A DNA stretch of 64,000 nucleotides from JAVJST01 sp040219295 (GTDB taxonomy: Bacteria > Pseudomonadota > Alphaproteobacteria > Rhodospirillales > Casp-alpha2), in NCBI GenBank assembly GCA_040219295.1, contig JAVJST010000005.1, forward strand, positions 558,001 through 622,000, read 5' to 3'. The position numbers and the translations under genes are program-made. Below the pieces are notes generated by a model that was not told the DNA's origin, did not search any database, and saw only the letters and a program-made list of their open reading frames with translations. This document shows, piece after piece, positions 28,546 through 36,789 of this stretch. Each line of letters opens with the position of its first letter. Position 1 is the first letter of the stretch.

Positions 28546-29163
28546 TCAGCGCGAGTAGTACTCGATGACCAGGTTCGGTTCCATGTGAACCGGGTAGGGG
28601 ACATCGGCGAGCAGCGGCACGCGCACGAAGGTGCCCTTCATCTTCTGGAAGTCGACCTCGACGTACTCCGGCACGTCACGCTCCGGGCTGTCGACGGCCT
28701 CGAGCACCATCGGGATCTGGCGCGACTTCTCCTTGACCTCGATGACGTCGCCTTCACGCACCCGGTAGGACGGGATGTTGACGCGCTTGCCGTTGACCTT
28801 GACGTGGCCGTGGTTGATGAACTGGCGCGACGAGAACACGGTCGGCACGAACTTCATGCGGTAGACCACGGCGTCGAGACGGGTTTCCAGGATACCGATC
28901 AGGTTCTCGGACGTGTCGCCCTTGCGGCGCGTCGCTTCCGTGTAATAACGGCGGAACTGCTTTTCGGTGATGTTGCCGTAATAGCCCCGGAGCTTCTGTT
29001 TCGCGGCGAGCTGCAGACCGAAGTCCGACGGCTTCTTGGCGCGGCGCTGGCCGTGCTGGCCCGGGCCGTACTCGCGAATGTTGACCGGGCTCTTGGCGCG
29101 GCCCCAGAGGTTCACGCCGAGACGGCGGTTAATCTTGTACTTCGAAGAAATACGCTTGCTCAT
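28546..29163 (-). CDS. rpsD: 30S ribosomal protein S4
   Basis: The 205-residue protein has the normal length and sequence of bacterial S4: MSKRISSKYKINRRLG at the start, GPGQHGQRR, an S4 RNA-binding domain around 95-155 (RLDAVVYRMKF, RQFINHGHVKVNGKRVN) and the tail NLVIEYYSR. It binds 16S rRNA early in 30S assembly. It stands alone away from the alpha operon, as is usual in alphaproteobacteria. A strong promoter (TTGACA, 16 bp, TATAGT) lies about 160 bp upstream, leaving a long leader. Confidence 0.97.
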   Translation of the reverse strand: MSKRISSKYKINRRLGVNLWGRAKSPVNIREYGPGQHGQRRAKKPSDFGLQLAAKQKLRGYYGNITEKQFRRYYTEATRRKGDTSENLIGILETRLDAVVYRMKFVPTVFSSRQFINHGHVKVNGKRVNIPSYRVREGDVIEVKEKSRQIPMVLEAVDSPERDVPEYVEVDFQKMKGTFVRVPLLADVPYPVHMEPNLVIEYYSR

Positions 29164-29323
29164 GGCGTCAAAGTCCTTTTCACACGTTCATACCGGTTGT
29201 TATTGGCGGCACCGGTTGATCCGGCGTTCATCTTGTCCCGCTCAGGCTTGTTCCGGACGCTGGTCCGGGCCGGGGATGCGTATTCCAAGAGCACGCACCC
29301 CGCTTCCGCGGGAGTAGCGGCGG

Positions 29324-29351
29324 ACTATAGGGATTTCGGGTGCGCTGTCAA
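29324..29351 (-). promoter_or_regulatory. rpsD promoter
   Basis: On the minus strand TTGACA (29351-29346), a 16-bp spacer and TATAGT (29329-29324). It differs from the sigma-70 consensus at one base of the -10 box. Confidence 0.75.
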
Positions 29352-29397
29352 ACGATTAGGCGACGAAACCGCGGGGTGCCACAGCATCATACTCCGC

Positions 29398-29426
29398 TTG
29401 ACAATGGGAGAATAAAATCCTATAAT
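29398..29426 (+). promoter_or_regulatory. Perfect consensus sigma-70-type promoter with no known gene downstream
   Basis: TTGACA (29398-29403), 17 bp, TATAAT (29421-29426). Both boxes and the spacer match the housekeeping consensus exactly. The next gene on this strand is beyond 33 kb, and the following gene is on the other strand, so a small RNA or an antisense transcript is implied. Confidence 0.65.
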
Positions 29427-29549
29427 TCCAACCGCTCTTTGCGATGGTGAATAGGCAACAGCGATAACGCGCAAACACGTCATTGCCGCGCGCGCGGTGG
29501 TGACGGGACGGCGGCGCCAGGCGGAATGGTCATCGAAAAACACTGACCA

Positions 29550-29651
29550 AAATGACCGGAAATAGCCCTAAATGACCCTGAAACCGGAACCGGTTTCGAG
29601 TGTTTTCAGATGGTTGGCCGTTTCGGCGCGGAAGAAATGACCCAAATGACC
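29550..29651. repeat. Four AAATGACC repeats
   Basis: Copies at 29550-29557, 29570-29577, 29635-29642 and 29644-29651. The first two are 20 bp apart and the last two nine bp apart. Confidence 0.6.
29580..29597. repeat. Perfect 8-2-8 inverted repeat
   Basis: GAAACCGG, AA, CCGGTTTC between the second and third AAATGACC copies. It could be an operator; the following GAGTGTTTTC is too poor for a terminator. Confidence 0.5.
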
Positions 29652-29738
29652 ATGCCGCGCCATCAGGCCACCCGGCGGAGGTCGCGGCGGGCTTCGCCTT
29701 ACCAACTTACGGGCGTGTGTCGTTTGAGGCGGGCGGCC

Positions 29739-30935
29739 TTACTGCGGGAAGACGATCTCGACTCGGCGGTTCTGCGGCTCGCGGACGCCGTCGGCGGTGG
29801 GTACCAGCAGCTCTGTCTCGCCCTTCCAGTCGATCACGATGTTGTCGGCCGGTATGCCGAAGTCGACCAGCGTCGCCTTGACTGCCTCGGCGCGGTGTTT
29901 CGACAGCGCCATGTTGTAGGCCTGCGTGCCGGCGGCGTCGGCGTGACCGGTGGCATCGATGCGGATGATCTCGCCTTCGATGAATTGGCCTGCGATCTCG
30001 CGCAGCGAGGCGCTGGCCGCGCCGGAAAGCGCCGCGCTGTCGAACGCGAACAGCACCCGATACTGGCGCGCGAGATCGGGCATCGCGTCTGGAGCCGGAT
30101 CGGCGGCGGCGACCTGCGGTTCGGCCGCGGCGGGCTCCTCACTCATGGTTTCCTCGGCCGCTGGTGCCGGTTCCGACTGTGCGCCGGCTGCCGACGTCGC
30201 TTCTTCCTCGGCCGCTGTTTCATCCGCCGCCTGCATCACGCCGTCGCCGGAGCCCTGGCCGGTCGCCATGCGGCTGGCGTCGGGATCCCCGCCGAACGAG
30301 ATCCTGAGACCCAGGAACACCGCGTGACTGCGATACTCGCCGTCGACGTTGGTGCCGGACGCTGTCGTCAGCGACACGTCGTCCGTCGCCAGGTAGCGGT
30401 AGTCCGCGGTCAGGGCGAGCGCATCGGTCAGGCTCCAGGACGCGCCGAGAATGCCCTGGTAGGCGTAGACCAGGTCGTCGTCGTCGATGGTCGAGCCGCT
30501 GACCGGCGAGTAGCCGTCGGCCTCGACCTGCGCCAGCCCGAGCCCGAGGCCGACGTAAGGGGTCAGCGCGCTGTCGTTTCTGAAGTCGTAGTAGCCGTTG
30601 ATCATGCCGCTCAGCGCTTTGGCGTCGCCCGTCCCGCTGCTCGAGCCGATGCTGTCGACGCCGTTCTCCCGGTAGCCGACCTCGACCTCGGCGCGCCAGC
30701 CGCTGTCGTAGGCGTGCCCGACCGCGGACCGGAACGCGTAGCCGGTTTCGAAATCGACATCGGTGTCGATGCCGCCGCCGTCGAGATCGCTGTCACCGAG
30801 CAGCAGGGCGCCGGTGCCGAGGTCGATGTAGAACCCCGCGCCGGCCATGGTGCCGTCGTCGGCGAGAGAAACAGTCGGGGAGAAAGAGAGAAGGAACGCG
30901 GAAGTGATTGGGATATAACGAGAAAACGAACCCAT
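29739..30935 (-). CDS. OmpA-family outer-membrane protein (beta-barrel plus peptidoglycan-binding domain)
   Basis: The 398-residue protein has a signal peptide (hydrophobic run to SLADD), an eight-strand barrel region to about residue 200 (YVGLGLGLAQVEADGY, VFLGLRISFGG), and a long alanine/glutamate/proline-rich linker. The OmpA C-terminal domain begins at about 285 (FDSAALSGAASASLREIA, then ATGHADAAGTQAYNMALSKHRAEAV). The aspartate and arginine that hold diaminopimelate are in the usual places (DATGHADAAG, NRRVEIVF). It anchors the outer membrane to the cell wall. Downstream sequence to 29164 holds no terminator that I recognise. Confidence 0.9.
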   Translation of the reverse strand: MGSFSRYIPITSAFLLSFSPTVSLADDGTMAGAGFYIDLGTGALLLGDSDLDGGGIDTDVDFETGYAFRSAVGHAYDSGWRAEVEVGYRENGVDSIGSSSGTGDAKALSGMINGYYDFRNDSALTPYVGLGLGLAQVEADGYSPVSGSTIDDDDLVYAYQGILGASWSLTDALALTADYRYLATDDVSLTTASGTNVDGEYRSHAVFLGLRISFGGDPDASRMATGQGSGDGVMQAADETAAEEEATSAAGAQSEPAPAAEETMSEEPAAAEPQVAAADPAPDAMPDLARQYRVLFAFDSAALSGAASASLREIAGQFIEGEIIRIDATGHADAAGTQAYNMALSKHRAEAVKATLVDFGIPADNIVIDWKGETELLVPTADGVREPQNRRVEIVFPQ

Positions 30936-30995
30936 GGCTGCCCCGATCCTTGATTCCGGCCCCGCGAATCACGCGAATCGGTACCAAGTGTAGTA

Positions 30996-31688
30996 TCAGG
31001 CAGCCAACGCGTCTACCACACCTTGAAACATGATCCGGCCGTCGGCGCCGCCGAGAACCGGGTCGGCGAGCCGTTCCGGATGCGGCATCATGCCCAGCAC
31101 GTTGAGTTTCGCGTTGTAGATGCCGGCAATATTGCCGACCGAGCCGTTGGGGTTGGATTCCGGCGTCACGGCACCGGTTTCGTCGCAGTAGCGGAAGGCG
31201 ACGAGGTTCTCGCCCTCGAGGCGTTTCAGCGTCTCCGCGTCGGCGAAGTAGTTGCCGTCGTGATGCGCGATCGGTATGCGGATCGCCGAGTTGCCGGCGT
31301 AACCGGCGGTGAACAGGGTGTCGTTCCGCTCGACGCGGAGCCAGACGTCCCGGCAGATGAACTTGAGGTTGGCGTTGCGCATCAGCGCGCCCGGCAGCAG
31401 GCCGGTTTCGGTCAGGATCTGGAAGCCGTTGCAGATGCCGAGCACGGCGACGCCGGCGTTGGCCCGCTCGACCACGGTCTGCATGGCCGGCGAATTGGCG
31501 GCCATGGCGCCGACCCGGAGATAGTCGCCGTAGGTGAAGCCGCCCGGAATGACGATCAGGTCGACCTTGGGGATCTCGCTGTCGCGATGCCAGATGACGT
31601 ACGGTTCCTTGCCCGTCGCCTGGCGCAGCGCGACCTGGGCGTCGCGGTCGCAGTTGGAACCCGGAAACTGGATGACGGCGGTCTGCAT
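30996..31688 (-). CDS. purQ: Phosphoribosylformylglycinamidine synthase subunit PurQ
   Basis: The 230-residue class I glutamine amidotransferase has the nucleophile Cys86 in GICNGFQIL, the oxyanion region PGGFTYGDYLR, and the catalytic pair in MMPHPER near the C-terminus. It makes ammonia from glutamine and hands it to PurL through PurS. It lies 19 bp after purS on the minus strand. purL is 6 kb away in the opposite direction, so the three-part enzyme is encoded in two places. Confidence 0.95.
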   Translation of the reverse strand: MQTAVIQFPGSNCDRDAQVALRQATGKEPYVIWHRDSEIPKVDLIVIPGGFTYGDYLRVGAMAANSPAMQTVVERANAGVAVLGICNGFQILTETGLLPGALMRNANLKFICRDVWLRVERNDTLFTAGYAGNSAIRIPIAHHDGNYFADAETLKRLEGENLVAFRYCDETGAVTPESNPNGSVGNIAGIYNAKLNVLGMMPHPERLADPVLGGADGRIMFQGVVDALAA

Positions 31689-31707
31689 CGTCCCCGACCT
31701 CCCTTCG

Positions 31708-31950
31708 TCACCCTTGAAGTTCGATGGCGTAGGTCTCGATGACCGTATTGGCGAGCAGCTTCTCGCACATTTTCTCGAGCTCGGCGCGGGCCTTGTCGGG
31801 ATCGCTCTCGGCGACCTCCATCTCGATCACCTTGCCCTGGCGGACTCCGGAAACGCCGGCGAAGCCGAGCGAGCCCAGCGCGGTTTCGACCGCCTTGCCC
31901 TGGGGGTCGAGGACCCCCGACTTCAACATCACCTGGACTCGGGCTTTCAC
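31708..31950 (-). CDS. purS: Phosphoribosylformylglycinamidine synthase subunit PurS
   Basis: The 80-residue protein matches PurS in size and pattern (KARVQVMLKSGVLDPQGKA, LGFAGVSGVRQGK, ANTVIETYAIE). No ATG is available; GTG 31950 with GGAG eight bases upstream is taken as start, although the open frame reaches further into purC. PurS is the small bridge that lets PurQ feed ammonia to PurL. It lies 20 bp after purC and 19 bp before purQ. Confidence 0.92.
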   Translation of the reverse strand: MKARVQVMLKSGVLDPQGKAVETALGSLGFAGVSGVRQGKVIEMEVAESDPDKARAELEKMCEKLLANTVIETYAIELQG

Positions 31951-31970
31951 GTGTCGGTCTCCGTCGTTCA

Positions 31971-32735
31971 CTACTGCATGGTATCCGGGCCGCGCATGTC
32001 GCGGGGGCCACTCTCGGGCAGGATGCCGAGCCGGCGCGCGACCTCCTGGTAGGCTTCCTCGACATTGCCGAGATCGCGGCGGAACCGGTCCTTGTCGAGT
32101 TTCTCGTTGGTTTTCACGTCCCACAAACGGCAGGAATCGGGGCTGATCTCGTCGGCGAGGACGATGCGCATCTGGTCCTCTTCCCACAGCCGGCCGAACT
32201 CCAGCTTGAAGTCGACGAGGCGAAGACCGATGCCGAGGAACAGCCCGGTCAGGAAGTCGTTGATGCGCAGCGACATGGCCATCATTTCGTCCATGTCCTG
32301 CGGTGTGGCCCAGCCGAAGGCCGTGATGTGCTCCTCGGCGACCATCGGATCGCCGAGCTCATCGGACTTGTAGCAGAACTCGACGATCGAACGCGGCAGC
32401 GGGGTTCCCTCGGCCATGCCGAACCGCTTGGCCAGGGTGCCGGCCACGACGTTCCGCACGACGATCTCGATGGGGATGATCTCGACCTCGCGGACGAGCT
32501 GTTCGCGCATGTTCAGGCGGCGCACGAAGTGGGTCGGAATACCAATCTCGCCGAGGCGCGACATCAGATACTCGGAAATCCGGTTGTTGAGGACGCCCTT
32601 GCCCGTGATGGTACCGCGTTTCTGGTTGTTGAAGGCGGTGGCGTCGTCCTTGAAATACTGGACCAGGGTGCCGGGCTCCGGACCTTCGAAAAGCACCTTC
32701 GCCTTACCCTCGTAAATCTGTCTGCGTCTTGCCAT
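31971..32735 (-). CDS. purC: Phosphoribosylaminoimidazole-succinocarboxamide synthase
   Basis: The 254-residue SAICAR synthetase shows RQIYEGKAK at the N-terminus, the IEIVVRNVVAGTLAKRFG strand region, and LVDFKLEFG followed by LADEISPDSCRLWD with metal-binding acids. It joins aspartate to CAIR using ATP. It heads the purC-purS-purQ unit on the minus strand. The 138 bp upstream to the NRDE gene hold its promoter region; no riboswitch was recognised. Confidence 0.96.
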   Translation of the reverse strand: MARRRQIYEGKAKVLFEGPEPGTLVQYFKDDATAFNNQKRGTITGKGVLNNRISEYLMSRLGEIGIPTHFVRRLNMREQLVREVEIIPIEIVVRNVVAGTLAKRFGMAEGTPLPRSIVEFCYKSDELGDPMVAEEHITAFGWATPQDMDEMMAMSLRINDFLTGLFLGIGLRLVDFKLEFGRLWEEDQMRIVLADEISPDSCRLWDVKTNEKLDKDRFRRDLGNVEEAYQEVARRLGILPESGPRDMRGPDTMQ

Positions 32736-32873
32736 TGTCGGTGTTCCTGTGCCGCACCGGCAGAAAAGCCCACGGCCACCCAGCCTCGGAGAAGACGCCG
32801 GGTTTCTTTGCCTCCCTATAACAGGGTCCCCCCATCAGGACAATCGCGAACAGTACGGGCCGGATGCCCGACC

Positions 32874-33623
32874 CTATAGATCGATCGGCTGATACCGGTT
32901 CTGGCTGGGCGGCCCGGGCGCGAACCGCCAGATCGGCTGACGGTGCGGATACTCGAGGCTCGGCAAGGCGCAGAGCGACGAGGAAACGGTCCCGAACCCG
33001 TCGTCCCGGGCGATGCACATGGTTTCTTCGGGCGCGCCCTTGCCGTCGGCCAGCAAGGCTTCCCAGCCAAACCAGTCGCCGGCGCCATTGTTCGCGTCGG
33101 GGTCCGGTGCCGGGGCGGCGCGGAAACGCGGCAGGTGGCGACGGATCCGGGTCGAGCCGCCGGTATCGTTGAGATCGTGCGCCGTCACCATGGAAACACC
33201 GGCACCGAGCTCGTGGCAGCTGACGTGCGCGCCGTCGCTTCGCAGCCAGAACACGCCGCGCGCGTCGGCGATGATCATGTTGAACGGCCGGTAGGCGTCC
33301 GGATCGATGGCCACCATGGAATGCGCGGCCTCATGCGCCTCGGCATGGTCGAGCGCTTCCAGCGGCAGTTCGCCCCTGCTTCGTTTCTCTGGGTCGGGGC
33401 CCAGGGTGTTCATGCGGTTGAGGACGCATGCCAGCATCCCGTCGTCGTTGATGCCCAGCCAGGTTCCGCCCGCCAGTCGATCGCGGCCGGCGATGACGTG
33501 ATCGCGGTCGGGCCAATGCCGGCCCGGCGCGTCCCAGGGACGATCCCTCATCTCGTCGCGATTGGCGGCGACGATCACGGGCCACGCGTGATCCGGCCGA
33601 TAGAGGACAACGACGGTGCACAT
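32874..33623 (-). CDS. NRDE-family (TANGO2-like) protein
   Basis: The 249-residue product starts at ATG 33623, where the family's MCTV begins; the frame continues upstream without meaning. The naming motif NRDE is at residues 21-24 (AANRDEM), with RPWDAPGRHW and GTWLGIN following. The N-terminal Cys2 suggests an N-terminal-nucleophile hydrolase fold. Eukaryotic TANGO2 is linked to heme or lipid handling, but bacterial roles are not settled. It is separate from purC and divergent from the DUF1476 gene. Confidence 0.85.
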   Translation of the reverse strand: MCTVVVLYRPDHAWPVIVAANRDEMRDRPWDAPGRHWPDRDHVIAGRDRLAGGTWLGINDDGMLACVLNRMNTLGPDPEKRSRGELPLEALDHAEAHEAAHSMVAIDPDAYRPFNMIIADARGVFWLRSDGAHVSCHELGAGVSMVTAHDLNDTGGSTRIRRHLPRFRAAPAPDPDANNGAGDWFGWEALLADGKGAPEETMCIARDDGFGTVSSSLCALPSLEYPHRQPIWRFAPGPPSQNRYQPIDL

Positions 33624-33763
33624 GGAGCATGCGTAGGTCCAACGGCGGTCTCCGTCAAGGAAACCGAACCAGACGCTTAGGTGACAGTTGCGCCGCTGGG
33701 GTTGCAACGATACAACAAAGCGAACCAAGGAAACCCCCGTTAGAATCCGGAGAGGAAAACCCG

Positions 33764-34093
33764 ATGAGCGACGCATTCAAGGACCGCGAAAAAGGCTTCG
33801 AAGCCAAGTACAAGCTGGACCAGGATCTTGCGTTCAAGGCCGAGGCCAGGCGCAACCGCCTGCTCGGCGAATGGCTGGCCGAGCGGTTCGGCATGACGTC
33901 GACCGAGACCGTCGACTACGCCAAGAGCGTGGTGGCCGCCGATTTCGACGAGCCCGGCGTCGAGGATGTCGTGCGCAAGGTCATGGCCGACATTGCCGAG
34001 CGCGGCGTCGATATCTCCGAAGCGGACGTTCGGAGCAAGATCGAGGAATTTAATGCTCTCGCCGCCCAGCAGGTGCGCGCAGAAGCCGACTAA
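33764..34093 (+). CDS. DUF1476 protein, F1-ATPase inhibitor zeta-type
   Basis: The 109-residue acidic helical protein fits DUF1476 along its length (FKDREKGFEAKYKLDQDLAFK, RRNRLLGEWLAE). The Paracoccus zeta subunit, which blocks ATP hydrolysis by F1-ATPase, belongs to this family and is confined to alphaproteobacteria. The N-terminal amphipathic segment would be the inhibitory part. GGAGAGGAAAAC precedes ATG 33764. The ATP synthase operon is not in the window, as is usual. Inhibition here is inferred from family. Confidence 0.88.
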   Translation: MSDAFKDREKGFEAKYKLDQDLAFKAEARRNRLLGEWLAERFGMTSTETVDYAKSVVAADFDEPGVEDVVRKVMADIAERGVDISEADVRSKIEEFNALAAQQVRAEAD

Positions 34094-34099
34094 CCCCGA

Positions 34100-34540
34100 A
34101 TGGTGACGATATACGTCGACGCGGACGCCTGTCCGGTCAAGGAAGAGACCGTCCGCGTTGCCGAACGCCACAATACTCCCGTCCACATGGTCTCGGACGG
34201 CGGCATACGCCCGCATCGGTCGCCCTGGGTAACCGTTTCGATTGTCGCGCAGGGGCCGGATGCGGCCGACGACTGGATCGCCGAACGTGCGAAACTCGGC
34301 GATATCGTCATTACCAACGACATCCCGCTTGCTGACCGCTGTATCAAGGCCGGCGCGAGGGTCGTGCGTCCGAACGGCGAGACGCTGACGCCCGACAGCA
34401 TCGGCATGACGCTGGCGACCCGCAACCTGATGACCGGCCTTCGCGAGACGGGTGTCATCACCGGCGGCGGACGGGCGTTCTCGAAAGCGGACAGGTCGCG
34501 ATTCCTGCAGGCGCTCGATGCCGCGGTCGTTCAATCCTGA
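34100..34540 (+). CDS. YaiI/YqxD-family (UPF0178, DUF188) protein
   Basis: The 146-residue protein carries the PIN-like pattern of this family: IYVDADACPVK at 4-14, DAADDWIAERAKLGDIVITNDIPLADRC in the middle, and LTPDSIG. The conserved aspartates suggest a nuclease-type fold, but no activity is known. It starts seven bp after the DUF1476 stop, so the two are co-transcribed. Its last 10 bp overlap the end of the converging YjbR gene. Confidence 0.87.
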   Translation: MVTIYVDADACPVKEETVRVAERHNTPVHMVSDGGIRPHRSPWVTVSIVAQGPDAADDWIAERAKLGDIVITNDIPLADRCIKAGARVVRPNGETLTPDSIGMTLATRNLMTGLRETGVITGGGRAFSKADRSRFLQALDAAVVQS

Positions 34541-34896
34541 TTGAGGTTGAGCTCCTTCTGCCTTTTCTTCGTCAGTCCTATCGAGACGATTCTATGCGAC
34601 TCCGTCAGGTGCTCGCGGAGCGAGTCGGGCGGCAGTCCCGGCTCATCATAGTGTTGAATCCATTTCATCCCACGCGATGCCAGATAGGGTGCCGGCCGCA
34701 ACCCGGGCTGGTCCTTTAGCACTTCATAGGCAAGAGGAGACACTTTGAAGGTGATCCCGGAGTAGGTGCCGTCGCCGAACCAGCCGATCGCGAAGACCTT
34801 GCCGCCGACCTTCCAGACTTGGGCGCCGCCCCACTGAACGACGTGCGTTGCCGCCGGCATTGCGCCGCAGAACGTGTTGAATTCTTCCTCAGTCAT
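34531..34896 (-). CDS. MmcQ/YjbR-family DNA-binding-fold protein
   Basis: The 121-residue protein matches the YjbR fold (THVVQWGGAQVWKVGGKVFAI near the N-terminus, KVSPLAYEVL, PYLASRGMKWIQ, LTESHRIV). Structures of the family resemble the MotA C-terminal DNA-binding domain, though DNA binding is rarely shown. It stands alone on the minus strand, converging with UPF0178 with a 10-bp overlap and divergent from the yghU-like gene. Function unknown. Confidence 0.85.
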   Translation of the reverse strand: MTEEEFNTFCGAMPAATHVVQWGGAQVWKVGGKVFAIGWFGDGTYSGITFKVSPLAYEVLKDQPGLRPAPYLASRGMKWIQHYDEPGLPPDSLREHLTESHRIVSIGLTKKRQKELNLNQD

Positions 34897-35054
34897 CGCG
34901 CGATCGTAAGCGTTGCTGACGTCGACTGTCGATTCATCTAAGCCGCAATTTTTCCAACTGGGGTTGCCATGGTCGCCCCGGACACCAAGATCACGGGTAC
35001 TTCCGCAATCCGATCTCGTGCAAGGAATGCAGAGACCAAAGAGGGATTACGATT

Positions 35055-35918
35055 ATGAATGATGCAAGTTCGTACGAGCCGCCAAAGGTTTGGGTCTGGG
35101 ACGAGGAAAACGGCGGCGCCTTCGCCGGAACGAACCGCCCGACCGCCGGCGCGACCCACGAGAAGGCACTACCGGTCGGGGAGCACGCGCTGCAGCTTTA
35201 CTCCCTGGCGACGCCGAACGGTGTGAAGGTTACGGTGCTGCTCGAGGAATTGCTGGAGATGGGGATCGACGGTGCCGAGTATGACGCGTGGCTGATCGAA
35301 ATCGGCGATGGCGATCAGTTCGGCAGCGGGTTCGTCGGGGTCAACCCGAACTCCAAAATTCCGGCCTTGATGGACCACAGTACGACGCGGCCGACCCGGG
35401 TTTTCGAATCGGGCGCGATCCTGCTCTACCTTGCGGAGAAGTTTGGAGCGTTCCTGCCGTCGGACCCGGCGTTACGACCCGAGTGCCTGTCCTGGCTGTT
35501 CTGGCAGATGGGGAGTGCGCCATACCTCGGCGGCGGGTTCGGGCATTTTTACAACTATGCCCCGTTCAAGATTAAGTACGCCATCGACCGCTACGCGATG
35601 GAAACCAAACGTCAGCTCGACGTTCTCGATCAGCATCTCGCCGGCAACCGCTTCATGTGCGGCGACGAGTACACGATTGCCGATATCGCGATCTGGCCAT
35701 GGTACGGGGGCGTGGCGCTCGGCCGCGCATACAATGCGGCGGAGTTTCTCAACGCAAAGTCCTACAAGAACCTGCTGCGCTGGGCCAAAGAGATCGACGC
35801 GCGGGATGCCGTTAAGCGCGGCCGCATGGTGAATCGGACGTGGGGCGAGCCGGAGGAGCAGGTTCGAGAACGCCATTCGGCCGCGGATTTCGTAGGAAAA
35901 CGCTGGTCCGCAACGTAG
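35055..35918 (+). CDS. yghU: YghU-type glutathione transferase/disulfide reductase
   Basis: The 287-residue product follows E. coli YghU closely from end to end: PPKVWVWDEENGGAFA, THEKALPVGEHALQLYSL, TPNGVKVTVLLEEL, NPNSKIPAL and GGGFGHFYNYAP. YghU holds two glutathione molecules per site and reduces disulfides rather than conjugating them. The N-terminal extension before the thioredoxin fold is present. The protein is cytoplasmic. GAGGGATTACGATT lies before the ATG. It is single, with a divergent YjbR gene before it and a converging PAS gene after it. Confidence 0.92.
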   Translation: MNDASSYEPPKVWVWDEENGGAFAGTNRPTAGATHEKALPVGEHALQLYSLATPNGVKVTVLLEELLEMGIDGAEYDAWLIEIGDGDQFGSGFVGVNPNSKIPALMDHSTTRPTRVFESGAILLYLAEKFGAFLPSDPALRPECLSWLFWQMGSAPYLGGGFGHFYNYAPFKIKYAIDRYAMETKRQLDVLDQHLAGNRFMCGDEYTIADIAIWPWYGGVALGRAYNAAEFLNAKSYKNLLRWAKEIDARDAVKRGRMVNRTWGEPEEQVRERHSAADFVGKRWSAT

Positions 35919-35965
35919 CCGCGGACCAGCGGTCAAGTCCACAGGGGGCAAGGAGTATCGTGCCG

Positions 35966-36547
35966 TTAGTGGCGGCGGACCATCTCCCAGTAGTACTTCC
36001 GGAGATGCTTGTGGTCGGTCTCGAACTGGGCCAGGCCGAGGATCTGCGAGACCGTCCCGCCGCCGTCGGACAATGGCACACGAACACCGCCATAAACGCT
36101 GAACACGTGCGGCAGGAAGTTCTGTTCGTCGACCAGCATTGCGAAGAACGTCGGTTCGGGATTGTCGAGGTAGCGCTCGAACTCGCGCTGTACGGCGGCA
36201 CCGACGGCAGCGGGCTGCAGTTCGTTGACGCAGTGACCCGTGTAGTCCTGACCCTCGAACTCGCACACACGTGTGCCGATGAAACGATAACGAAACTTGA
36301 GGGGATTACGCTCGACGTCGACCAGGTAGATCAAGGGGACAAGCCGCGGCGGGAACGCAAGGAGGTCGATATCGCTGCACCGTGGCGCAAACCGATCGCC
36401 CCGGGCCATATTCCAGACATTCAGGAAATCGCCGACATCAGGAAAAGCATCAGTTGTCAGGCCGCCTTGCACGTAGACAGGGCGTCCCAGTCCAGTCTCC
36501 AGATGTCGGGGTCCATTGAGCCCCAACGAAGTTTCATCCCTCATCAT
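35966..36547 (-). CDS. PAS_5-type sensor-like protein
   Basis: The 193-residue protein has no HTH, kinase or membrane segment. It fits the PAS_5 group frequent in Rhodospirillales: LLAFPPRLVPLIYLVDVERNPLKFRYRFIGTR around 65-95, followed by DYTGHCVNEL and VFSVYGGVRVPLSDGGG. Such single-domain proteins may sense a ligand or redox state and pass it to another protein. It is divergent from an XRE regulator over 242 bp that includes an AT-rich stretch. The partner is not known. Confidence 0.72.
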   Translation of the reverse strand: MMRDETSLGLNGPRHLETGLGRPVYVQGGLTTDAFPDVGDFLNVWNMARGDRFAPRCSDIDLLAFPPRLVPLIYLVDVERNPLKFRYRFIGTRVCEFEGQDYTGHCVNELQPAAVGAAVQREFERYLDNPEPTFFAMLVDEQNFLPHVFSVYGGVRVPLSDGGGTVSQILGLAQFETDHKHLRKYYWEMVRRH

Positions 36548-36789
36548 CCCGTCACTTCCCAGGCAAGTGCAGGTAAATACTCGCTAGAAGATAATCGAAA
36601 ATGACGATTCTCTCAATATTGATCTTGAGTGCGGTTTTGTGACAAACTAAGAACAGGGCAGACGTCCGGGGGGAGGTTTGACCTGGACGGTGGCCTGCGT
36701 CTTGTTGACTGTGTACCAAGACGATTATGATGCCAGTGGTCTACACGGGCAGGTGGGACAACAGGCCGTAATACGGAGACTCACCCGAT

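Larger units (their letters stand above)
29164..29738. other. 575-bp intergenic region with two divergent strong promoters and repeats
   Basis: No convincing protein gene is seen here. From left to right it holds the rpsD leader, the rpsD promoter (minus), a consensus promoter pointing right, an 8-2-8 inverted repeat and four AAATGACC repeats. A 22-codon frame at 29572-29640 lacks a ribosome site. Confidence 0.7.

Noticed and set aside
29572..29640. 22-residue peptide gene downstream of the consensus promoter
   Set aside because: No ribosome site and no recognisable sequence; kept only as a note.
36580..36587. CTCGCTAG shared with 38829-38836 as a common operator
   Set aside because: An eight-base match is expected by chance about twice in a window of this size and the distances to the starts differ.
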